A stretch of DNA of 19,380 nt from Deltaproteobacteria bacterium (GTDB lineage Bacteria > Desulfobacterota > Syntrophia > Syntrophales > UBA5619), in assembly GCA_026388345.1 (NCBI GenBank), contig JAPLJY010000132.1:1-19380 (forward strand), written 5' to 3'. A model generated the notes under the pieces. The model was not told the DNA's origin, did no database searches, and was given only the letters and a program-made list of their open reading frames with translations. Shown in pieces: positions 1-6,228 of this stretch (its first letter is position 1; the number at the start of each line of letters is the position of its first letter). The position numbers were made by a program, and so were the translations under genes.

Positions 1-274
1 TTTCGCGGACGGTTTTCGTATCGTCCAGCCTCGGCTCCTGTTCGAGGAAGCCGACGGTATGGCCGGGGGAGAGGATCGTTTTACCGATGAAATCCTGGTC
101 CACGCCAGCCAGGATCCGCAGCAGCGAGCTCTTTCCCGAGCCGTTCAGCCCCAGGACGCCGATCTTCGCCCCGTAGAAATAGGAGAGGTAGATATCCTTC
201 AGAACCGGTTTTTTGTCGTAGACCTTGCTCACTCCGATCATGGAGTAGATCACCTTGTTCGGGTCGTTCGCCAT
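1..274 (-). CDS. ettA: Energy-dependent translational throttle protein EttA (ABC-F ATPase), N-terminal part
   Basis: Only the first 91 residues lie in the window; the gene continues past the left edge. ABC-F proteins have two ATP-binding cassettes and act on the ribosome, not in transport; EttA gates the first steps of elongation according to the ATP/ADP level. The visible part carries the first cassette's Walker A (GLNGSGKSS, residues 42-50) and a Q-loop (LEQEP, Q79). The phrases GAKIGVLGLNGSGKS and FLEQEP followed by TVRE are typical of EttA and set it apart from Uup or transporter ATPases. The ATG at 274 has a strong ribosome site, AAGGAGG, about six bases upstream (281-287 on the plus strand). 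It lies 208 bp downstream of the DUF493 gene on the same strand, and that gap shows no convincing gene. Confidence 0.9.
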   Translation of the reverse strand, partial: MANDPNKVIYSMIGVSKVYDKKPVLKDIYLSYFYGAKIGVLGLNGSGKSSLLRILAGVDQDFIGKTILSPGHTVGFLEQEPRLDDTKTVRE

Positions 275-482
275 GTTGTTCCTCCTTGAAGAATGTTAGC
301 GGAATCTTATCAGCAAATGGAGATGATGGAAAGTTTTTCCATGCAGACTGGCGATCCCGGTTCTTTGGCCCTCTCGAATCGACCGTGGCGGCGATGTACC
401 TGATTCCTTTCTACGGTCTGATCGTCCCGAGCGGGTTTTCAGCCATTTCCGGGGCGGTGCGGAGGTGCCTTAAATTGAGTGG

Positions 483-743
483 CTACATGACCATGATTAC
501 GGCAGGGTGTTGACGGAGCTTTTCGTAGAAACCAAGCCGGTCCGGTTCGTTTTCGACCGTCATCTCGACATTCAGGCAATGGTAGGCGCCGTTTTTGCTG
601 CTCCGGGAAGGTATGGCCGAATATGTCCGACCCGACAGGACCTCCGCGACGACTTCCCGGAGAAGCCCCGGGTCGCGGCCGATTACCTTGTAGACCCAGG
701 GGCAGGGGTAGGAAATTTCCGGTTTGCATTCATTTTCGTTCAT
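483..743 (-). CDS. DUF493 (YbeD-like) family small protein
   Basis: An 86-residue cytosolic protein. The order YPCPWVYKVIG, then REVVAEVL, then a beta-rich stretch ending in EKLRQHPAVIMVM matches the DUF493/YbeD family, a small ferredoxin-like alpha-beta fold that resembles ACT-type regulatory domains. Its biochemical role is not established. The length is normal for the family. Its start overlaps the stop of the upstream HAD-family gene by four bases (ATGA at 740-743), so the two are almost certainly co-transcribed and translationally coupled. Family assignment is fairly sure from the N-terminal motif; function is unknown. Confidence 0.8.
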   Translation of the reverse strand: MNENECKPEISYPCPWVYKVIGRDPGLLREVVAEVLSGRTYSAIPSRSSKNGAYHCLNVEMTVENEPDRLGFYEKLRQHPAVIMVM

Positions 744-1573
744 GTTTTCTTCCCAATATCATTCAGGACATCGCTGATTCGTTTCCCCGTTTCTGCAATT
801 CGCGCGGACGCCCCTTCCCGCTCCCCGCCTTTCAACAGGAAGGGGATGACCTGTGCGGCATGAAAGACCCCCTCAAGGACGGCAACGGTCTTTTCCTGTC
901 TGGCCGCGACCCTGGCCCATTCCCCATCGCTGTCCCCCTGTTCCTCATTGAAGCCGAAATCGTCGATGATCAGGGCCGACCGGACCGTCTCAAGCGAGAG
1001 TCGCGACTTCAGAATCTCCCAGAAACGACGGTCTGCCTTCCAGAAACCGATATCTGCGGAGTTGGCAACAGAAAATAGGGACAGCCGCCCATTTTCCCCG
1101 CCTCCCGCTTCCGCTTTCCGCGCCGGGATGTCCCAGGAGCGGAGATAACGGATAATGGTTTCGGTGGCTTCGGCGTAGTGATCGGTGGCGATGACGAGGG
1201 CTGTGCCGGGATGGACGGACAGTTTTTCAAGGATGGGCTGCCAGTGCGGATCAATCCGCGAATGGTCGAGGTAGCGGTCGACGAAACGGGAAGCGGCCGC
1301 CGCGATCTGAGCGCTGGTTGCGCCGGGGGCGAGGCCCAATGCCATGATCCTCTCCGCCAGAACCCGCTTGTAGCCCGCCGCCGTCGTGCTCCCCTCATTC
1401 CAGGTCGGACCGACGATCTCTTCCCAGAAGATCTCCGGGGTCGTGACACCGAGGGGGAAAAGGCCGCTTTCCGCGAACGCAAGCACAAGGTTCGCCGGCC
1501 GGCCGAACTGCGGCGCCTCCAGGCTGAGCGTGCCCGAATAATCGAAGATCACGAGCTTTTCCGGTTTGTTCAT
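740..1573 (-). CDS. HAD-superfamily hydrolase with atypical DxS motif I
   Basis: A 277-residue protein with the four HAD motifs in order: motif I FDYSGTL with nucleophile D11, motif II ending in T130, a motif III lysine near K179 (FWKADRRFW), and motif IV IIDDFG with D204-D205. An alpha-helical cap fits between residues 20 and 115, as in C1-type HAD enzymes. In ordinary phosphatases the residue two after the nucleophile is Asp and acts as acid/base; here it is Ser13, so the reaction may not be plain phosphomonoester hydrolysis. The substrate cannot be told. The ATG at 1573 follows an AAAGG ribosome site. It overlaps the DUF493 gene by ATGA and is separated from thiE by a repeat element, so its link to thiamine synthesis may be only positional. 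Confidence 0.8.
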   Translation of the reverse strand: MNKPEKLVIFDYSGTLSLEAPQFGRPANLVLAFAESGLFPLGVTTPEIFWEEIVGPTWNEGSTTAAGYKRVLAERIMALGLAPGATSAQIAAAASRFVDRYLDHSRIDPHWQPILEKLSVHPGTALVIATDHYAEATETIIRYLRSWDIPARKAEAGGGENGRLSLFSVANSADIGFWKADRRFWEILKSRLSLETVRSALIIDDFGFNEEQGDSDGEWARVAARQEKTVAVLEGVFHAAQVIPFLLKGGEREGASARIAETGKRISDVLNDIGKKT

Positions 1574-1605
1574 GACTGAATACCTTTGAAAATCTTAATC
1601 CCTCC

Positions 1606-1741
1606 GCGCGCTGGACCTTTTTCGACCCTGCGCCTCCTCGCTTCGCTGCAAAGACGAAACTCGCGCTTCGCGCTCAAACAGTCGCCTTTGCGGGCGCTAC
1701 GCTGCGGGGGCATGGAGCCCCGAAAAATCTCCAATGCGCGC
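1606..1741. repeat. 136-bp MITE-like element with terminal inverted repeats
   Basis: The left end (1606-1624) reads GCGCGCTGGACCTTTTTCG. The right end (1721-1741), read on the other strand, is GCGCGC-AT-TGGA-GA-TTTTTCG, so the arms match except for a two-base insertion and two substitutions. The interior holds further short symmetries, including CGCG-AAG-CGCG and the phrase GACTGTTTGAGCGCG, which from memory resembles intergenic repeats dispersed in deltaproteobacterial genomes. It fills most of the gap between thiE and the HAD gene. An open frame crosses it on the minus strand, but its composition is that of a repeat and not a protein. The transcript would fold strongly here and could alter thiE mRNA decay or termination. 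Confidence 0.65.
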
Positions 1742-1762
1742 TCCCGGGATTTGATTTTCGTG

Positions 1763-2422
1763 CTACGCATTCTTCAATTTGTTTGGGCCCTGAACCCTGC
1801 CGGCCAGGGCGGTGCGGATGATGTTATCGAGCTCCCGCGATGCCGCAAAGGGATCGGGGGAGGCGCAGATCGCCGAGACCACCGCAACACCGTCCGCGCC
1901 GGCCATAACGACCTCCTCCGCATTTCCCGCGTTCATCCCCCCGATGCCGACGAGAGGATGGCGTGAGAACGCCCGGATCTTGGCGAGCCCCACGAGCCCC
2001 CAAGGTTTCTTGGTGTCCGTCTTGGTCGGCGTCGCAAAGACGGGACTGACGCCCAGGTAATCGCAGTCGAGCGACCCCGCCCGCTCCACGTCCTCCCATG
2101 TCTCCACGGAGAGGCCGATGATCGCCTTCGGTCCCATCAGCCGCCGGGTGGTCTCGTAGGGCATATCCTCCTGACCCACATGGACGCCGTCTGCCCCGAC
2201 GGCCAGGGCGACATCGAGGCGGTCGTTGATGATCAGGGGGACGTGGAACGGCGCCATGATCGCCTTGATTCGCAGCGCTTCTTCGACGAAAAAGCGCGTG
2301 GAAACATCCTTCTCCCGAAGCTGAACGCAGGCGGCCCCGCCCCGTACCGCCTGGAGGACGACCTCCGCGAGGGGTTTCCCCCCGCACAGGCCGCGGTCGG
2401 TGACGAAATACAAACCTTTCAT
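1763..2422 (-). CDS. thiE: Thiamine-phosphate synthase
   Basis: ThiE joins the pyrimidine (HMP-PP) and thiazole (THZ-P) halves to make thiamine phosphate in the cytosol. The 219-residue TIM-barrel protein shows the family signatures: QLREK (34-38), NDR (66-68), HVGQEDMP (81-88), GVSPVFATPTKTD (114-126) with the phosphate-binding TPTKT, GIGGMN (149-154) and GVAVVSAI (168-175). I chose the ATG at 2422 because MKGLYFVTDR is the usual N-terminus and GAGGGCG lies upstream; an in-frame ATG at 2449, directly after the thiM stop, would add nine residues and cannot be excluded. It follows thiM closely, so the pair is an operon supplying both thiazole kinase and the coupling enzyme. Confidence 0.95.
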   Translation of the reverse strand: MKGLYFVTDRGLCGGKPLAEVVLQAVRGGAACVQLREKDVSTRFFVEEALRIKAIMAPFHVPLIINDRLDVALAVGADGVHVGQEDMPYETTRRLMGPKAIIGLSVETWEDVERAGSLDCDYLGVSPVFATPTKTDTKKPWGLVGLAKIRAFSRHPLVGIGGMNAGNAEEVVMAGADGVAVVSAICASPDPFAASRELDNIIRTALAGRVQGPNKLKNA

Positions 2423-2451
2423 GGTGGTCGCCCTCGTGTAATAATGCACAT

Positions 2452-3246
2452 TTACTTCAGAAGCCGTTCAATGTCCACCGCGGAGAGGCGGTAGAGCGCA
2501 TCGAGGAAATGGAGCTGGAGACTCCCCGGCCCCTCCGAACGGGCGAAGGCGATCTCGCCGGCGATTCCCATGACGGCCATCGCCTCCGCGGCGGCAATCG
2601 CGGGATCTGGTGTTACCGAGGCAAAGGCCCCGCAGAGGGCGCTCGCCGTGCAGCCGAGGCCCGTGACCCGGGTCATCTGGATATGGCCGTTCCGGGTCTC
2701 GATGATCCCCGCAGGACCCACGGTGTAGTCCGTCTCGCCGCTGATGCAGACAACGGAACCGCATTTTTCGTGCAATGCCCGGCCAATCTCCACGGCGGCG
2801 TCGGAGGAGGCGGTGCTGTCCACCCCCTTCGTCTTCGCATTCGTCTCCAGGAGCGCCATGATCTCCGATGCGTTTCCGCGGATGATCTCCGGGGGGACGG
2901 CCTGGATCAGCTCGCGCGCCGTCCGGGTCCGGTAGGAGGTCGCGCCCGCCCCCACCGGATCGAGAACGATCGGGATCTTCCGTGTGCGCGCCGCCTCGGC
3001 CGCCCGGAACATCGCGCGAACCCAAGCCGGGCTCAGCGTGCCGATGTTGATGACGAGGGCGGAGGCGATCCCGACCATCTCCTCCATCTCCTCTTCGGCG
3101 TGGGCCATGACCGGCGAGGCGCCGAGGGCGAGCAGCGCGTTCGCCGTGCTGTTCATGACGACGTAGTTGGTGATGCTGTGGACAACCGGCGCCTTTTCCC
3201 GGATCGCCCGGACCGCCGACCAGATCTCTTCTTTCGTGATGTTCAT
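2452..3246 (-). CDS. thiM: Hydroxyethylthiazole kinase
   Basis: ThiM phosphorylates 4-methyl-5-(2-hydroxyethyl)thiazole, a salvage step feeding ThiE. The 264-residue ribokinase-like protein has the expected length and features: VHSITNYVVMN (22-32) and ANALLALGASPVMAHA in the substrate region, VLDPVGAGAT (94-103), and VTGLGCTASAL with the family's conserved cysteine at C199. The ATG at 3246 follows AAGG about nine bases upstream. With thiE directly downstream it forms a salvage-type operon; the other thiamine genes are not in this window. Although thiM operons are often under a TPP riboswitch, I found none of the conserved TPP-box motifs in the leader, so its control is unclear. Confidence 0.95.
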   Translation of the reverse strand: MNITKEEIWSAVRAIREKAPVVHSITNYVVMNSTANALLALGASPVMAHAEEEMEEMVGIASALVINIGTLSPAWVRAMFRAAEAARTRKIPIVLDPVGAGATSYRTRTARELIQAVPPEIIRGNASEIMALLETNAKTKGVDSTASSDAAVEIGRALHEKCGSVVCISGETDYTVGPAGIIETRNGHIQMTRVTGLGCTASALCGAFASVTPDPAIAAAEAMAVMGIAGEIAFARSEGPGSLQLHFLDALYRLSAVDIERLLK

Positions 3247-3452
3247 CTATTTGCCTTGCTAAAAGGGACGCCTGTATACGGGCGACCGCGTTTGTGCCCG
3301 AAAAGTTGCGGCTGATCTTATCGCCTTTCTGGGAGAGTTGCAAGGAAGGGCAAAAAAAACGGTGATTTTTCTTTGCCATGCGTGTATAAACCATGATCGG
3401 ATTCACGGTTTCTTCGAGAAAGGCTGAAGGATCAATTGCTAAGGAGGGATTT

Positions 3453-4388
3453 ATGGCGGTGGAATCTCAGCTTGCGCGACTGGTGGATTCATACGATTCG
3501 GAGACGTCGCTCAAAGAAGTCCTTTATCTCATCTCCTTGATGGATCCGGATTTTCAGGAGAACGGGTTCACGGAGGTCTTCACCGATACCGGGCGGCTTT
3601 TTGACGGCCTCTATCCCGGCTACCGGGCCTGCAACACCGAATACCATGATTTCAGCCATACGTGCGCGGTCATGCTGGCCATGTCCCGGCTCATCCACGG
3701 CGCCTTCCTTACGGGTCTGGTGTTTTCCGGCAGGGAGATCGGTATCGGAATGATCGCCGCCCTGATGCACGATACGGGTTACATTCAAGAGATCGACGAT
3801 CATGAAGGAACAGGGGCCAAGCATACGTTGACCCATATTGAAAGGAGTATCTCCTTTCTCCGGGAGTATTTCAAGGACGATCCCGCCTACGGAGCAGGGG
3901 AGATGAAAGACTTTGCCGACGTTCTCCATTGCACGGGACTGACTGCAAAGGTCGGCGAAATGGATTTTTCTTCCGAAAAAATGGCCATCATCGGAAAGAT
4001 GATTGGGACGGCGGATCTCATCGGACAGATGGCGGACAGGTTGTATCTCGAAAAACTCCTGTTTCTCTATCGAGAATTCGTGGAGGGCGGCGTTTCTCAG
4101 TTCACGAGCGAGTGGGATCTCCTGCAGAAGACGGTCGGTTTTTATGAGTGGACGAAACAACGCTTTGCCGGGGCATTCAGCGGTGTTGACGGGTATATGA
4201 TCCATCATTTCCGCGGCCGTTGGGGCATTGACTGCGATCTCTATCAGAAATGCATGCAGCGGAACATTGATTACATCGGGAATACCCTCACCCCTCACCA
4301 GGAGGATTTCATCCAATACCTGAGAAGGGGGGACATGATCGAAAAGCTTGCATCGAAGAAACGGAAAGCCCCTCGACATCAACGCTGA
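3453..4388 (+). CDS. HD-domain metal-dependent phosphohydrolase
   Basis: A 311-residue cytosolic protein with an HD-type metal site: Y64-H65-D66-F67-S68-H69, H106-D107 in ALMHDTGYI, H124 and H128 in KHTLTH, H159 in VLHCTG and D188 in GTADLIGQM. The EYHDFSHT-to-ALMHDTGY spacing is like that of cyclic-nucleotide phosphodiesterases and related HD enzymes, but the substrate cannot be assigned; HD-GYP is not supported because the GYP triplet is missing. I chose the ATG at 3453 because AAGGAGG (3441-3447) precedes it at ideal distance; an upstream in-frame ATG at 3393 lacks such a site. The gene stands alone, divergent from thiM, with no partner gene downstream on its strand before the repeat element. 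Confidence 0.8.
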   Translation: MAVESQLARLVDSYDSETSLKEVLYLISLMDPDFQENGFTEVFTDTGRLFDGLYPGYRACNTEYHDFSHTCAVMLAMSRLIHGAFLTGLVFSGREIGIGMIAALMHDTGYIQEIDDHEGTGAKHTLTHIERSISFLREYFKDDPAYGAGEMKDFADVLHCTGLTAKVGEMDFSSEKMAIIGKMIGTADLIGQMADRLYLEKLLFLYREFVEGGVSQFTSEWDLLQKTVGFYEWTKQRFAGAFSGVDGYMIHHFRGRWGIDCDLYQKCMQRNIDYIGNTLTPHQEDFIQYLRRGDMIEKLASKKRKAPRHQR

Positions 4389-4462
4389 GCGCTTCGGATC
4401 ACCCATGCAGGTTTCTGCCGGTCACGCCCAACCCTGATCCGTCAACGATCCATTTGTGACGA

Positions 4463-4556
4463 CCTCGTAAAAAGTCCAAACTGTGGGCCTTGATGTCGCC
4501 ACCCCTGCCTTGAAGGGCGGCGCGATGGGGTTTCTTTTTTTGTGACTTTTTCGATT
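4463..4556. repeat. Small inverted-repeat element, possibly doubling as terminator
   Basis: The left arm CCTCGTAAAAAGTCCAAA (4463-4480) and the right arm, which read on the minus strand is AATCGAAAAAGTCACAAA, match apart from two single-base gaps and the first two bases. The TCGTAAAAAGTC end sequence is, from memory, a common border of intergenic repeats in deltaproteobacteria. Inside, ACCCC (4501-4505) can pair with GGGGT (4527-4531), followed by a T-rich run at 4531-4541, which would serve as a rho-independent terminator for the upstream HD gene. The rest of the 4389-4615 gap shows no gene. Confidence 0.55.
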
Positions 4557-4615
4557 GCCCCGGAGTATATAGAGAGTAGAAAATAAAAAATCTTTTTAGA
4601 ATCAAAGGTCATTTC

Positions 4616-5203
4616 ATGAATGATGAATTCAAAGACATCCTTTCGGAAATTGCCGCGACGCCGCCCGTCGTCCCCCCGGAAAATTTTACGGAGAATGTCA
4701 TGCGGAGCGTTCTCCGGGAACGACCGGGAGTTGTAGAACGCCTCCGGCAGATTCTCCTCCAGCCGCAGGGACGCCCGTTCGCCCCCCGGGGTCTCCTGTC
4801 CGCCGCATCAACCAGAGGGGAATGCGCTTTCTACTATATCCTGACGGGAATCTTTTACGGGGTCATGGGGCTCATTCTCATGGTCGGTCTCGGGGGCGGT
4901 GCAGGAGAAGCGGCCCTGGCCCGCTGGACCCGGATCCAGCCGCAACTCATGATCGCCGCCGCCCTGTGGTTGTCCGGCCTGGGTATGGTCTTGCTGCTGA
5001 ATGACCGGATGGAAATCGAGGTGGCAAAAACCGGCACCCTGCTGTACCTTCTGTTCGTCGTTCTGAGCGGCTCGGCCGTCGTGATGGCATACCGTATCCC
5101 CGTGCTTATGGCGTCAACGTGTATTTTCGTCATATCCGGCGTCGTCATGGGAATTCTCCTTCATCAGAACATCAGCATTTATCAGAAATCATTGCACCAT
5201 TAA
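4616..5203 (+). CDS. Four-helix membrane protein at the head of the pilin operon (unrecognised)
   Basis: A 195-residue protein I do not recognise. The first 70 residues are hydrophilic and cytosol-like, with a PPENFTENVMRSV phrase of the kind found near the N-termini of anti-sigma-type regulators, but no zinc-binding HxxxCxxC motif is present. Four hydrophobic segments follow, at roughly 71-92, 110-128, 140-158 and 161-182. Its stop lies 14 bp before the first prepilin start, so it is most likely the first gene of that operon. It could be a regulator or an assembly factor of the pilin system; neither is shown. An AAAGG-like ribosome site precedes the ATG. Confidence 0.75.
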   Translation: MNDEFKDILSEIAATPPVVPPENFTENVMRSVLRERPGVVERLRQILLQPQGRPFAPRGLLSAASTRGECAFYYILTGIFYGVMGLILMVGLGGGAGEAALARWTRIQPQLMIAAALWLSGLGMVLLLNDRMEIEVAKTGTLLYLLFVVLSGSAVVMAYRIPVLMASTCIFVISGVVMGILLHQNISIYQKSLHH

Positions 5204-5217
5204 CGGGGGAGGTTTTT

Positions 5218-5730
5218 ATGCGGAATCCTTTTCATGATCGCCGGTGCGGCTTCACGCTGATAGAAGTTATCGTGACCCTTGTGATCATCGCGATTATCGC
5301 GGTGGTCGTCATGAGCAGAGCCTCTTCAACAACGCAGCCCGCTTTGAAGGCCAATGCGGAAAAACTCAAGGTCCATCTCCGCTATGCGCAGTTACGGGCT
5401 CTGAATTCCACGGAAAGGGTCTGGGGAATCGATTTCTCGGGCGGCACGAATGTATACAGGTTGTATTACGCGGCCCCCAGCGCGCAATATGTTCCCTTCC
5501 CCGGGGAAGACGCCAACACCGTTACCCTACCGAATACGACCATCACCATAGACGGCGACGCCGGACGCCGCGTGTCCTTTGACGCGTGGGGAAAGCCCTA
5601 TCAGAGTCTTCGGGCCAATTTCGATTCCACCCCCAATCCACAGACCAATGATTACAGGACCATTACGCTGACCGCCTACGGTAACTCGGAAACCATTACA
5701 GTCAGAAAAAATACGGGGTACATTCCATGA
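5218..5730 (+). CDS. Type IV prepilin-like minor (pseudo)pilin, GspH/FimT-like
   Basis: A 170-residue protein with a class III signal: MRNPFHDRRCG followed by FTLIEVIVTLVIIAIIAVVV. Prepilin peptidase would cut between G11 and F12 and methylate F12; E16 is the conserved Glu at mature position 5. After the helix, the globular part (AEKLKVHLRYAQLRALNS, then a beta-rich region) resembles GspH/FimT minor pilins, which prime pilus or pseudopilus assembly in the inner membrane. I chose the ATG at 5218 because GGGGGAGG lies just upstream; an open frame extends farther left but is the shadow of the preceding gene. It overlaps the next prepilin gene by ATGA. Confidence 0.85.
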   Translation: MRNPFHDRRCGFTLIEVIVTLVIIAIIAVVVMSRASSTTQPALKANAEKLKVHLRYAQLRALNSTERVWGIDFSGGTNVYRLYYAAPSAQYVPFPGEDANTVTLPNTTITIDGDAGRRVSFDAWGKPYQSLRANFDSTPNPQTNDYRTITLTAYGNSETITVRKNTGYIP

Positions 5731-6188
5731 ACACGTCATCATCATTTTCAAAACAGAGGGAAAAGGGCTTTACCCTTCTCGAGATCATCATCACCCTCGT
5801 GATTGCGGCGATCCTGGGGACATTTTTGGTCACCTTCATGGGGACCGCCGTGACGAAAAGCGGAGAGCCGGTGGCACGGACCAAGCAACTGTATGAGTTG
5901 CAGCAGGTCATGGAAAACATCAAGTCAACCTACATGACCATGGCCGACGCCACGGACGCCCTGACAAGGCTGCAGACATTTGCGACCGGCGGGACCGGCG
6001 GGACCACATCCCAGAATTTCGGAAATTACACGGTTGCCACGAAAAGCATCATCTTTGACACGAGCGGCAGCAACTATGTTGAACGCGCCGCCGTCTACAC
6101 GGGAAGCGGCTACGCGCTGAAATTGACGATTACGTCCAACATCACCCCGAGCTTGAGTGTCACGGAAGTCTTCACACAGAGGCCATAA
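5727..6188 (+). CDS. Type IV prepilin-like minor (pseudo)pilin
   Basis: A 153-residue protein with leader MNTSSSFSKQREKG and then FTLLEIIITLVIAAILGTFLV; the cut site is G14/F15 and E19 is Glu5 of the mature form. The globular part is short, with an amphipathic helix (KQLYELQQVMENIKSTYMTM) and a Gly/Thr-rich, probably surface loop (ATGGTGGTTS). It is of the PilV/GspI-like size class, but the subclass is not certain. Its start overlaps the stop of the preceding prepilin (ATGA at 5727-5730), which implies coupled translation and complex formation with its neighbours. The next gene begins 40 bp downstream. Confidence 0.85.
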   Translation: MNTSSSFSKQREKGFTLLEIIITLVIAAILGTFLVTFMGTAVTKSGEPVARTKQLYELQQVMENIKSTYMTMADATDALTRLQTFATGGTGGTTSQNFGNYTVATKSIIFDTSGSNYVERAAVYTGSGYALKLTITSNITPSLSVTEVFTQRP

Positions 6189-6228
6189 TCATCGCAGACC
6201 CATACCTGTTACGTGGAGGAAGCTACAG

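Noticed and set aside
286..513. 75-codon plus-strand frame between ettA and the DUF493 gene
   Set aside because: No family likeness, it overlaps the end of the DUF493 gene, and it starts inside the ettA ribosome-site region.
1570..1770. 66-codon minus-strand frame between thiE and the HAD gene
   Set aside because: It lies almost entirely on the inverted-repeat element and is very rich in Arg/Ser/Pro from the repeat's composition; no ribosome site is seen.
2468..3406. 312-codon minus-strand frame
   Set aside because: It is the alternative frame of thiM, which shows clear family motifs in the other frame; Arg/Asp/Gly-rich shadow.
3247..3452. TPP riboswitch or other structured leader upstream of thiM
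   Set aside because: The conserved CTGAGA and GAACCTGATC boxes are absent on the minus strand. A hairpin CGGGC/GCCCG with a 12-base loop (3279-3300) exists but is too short to assign.
4616..5203. Anti-sigma factor for the ECF sigma at 17612
   Set aside because: The N-terminal phrase is suggestive but zinc-binding residues are missing and the genes are 12 kb apart, with no link.
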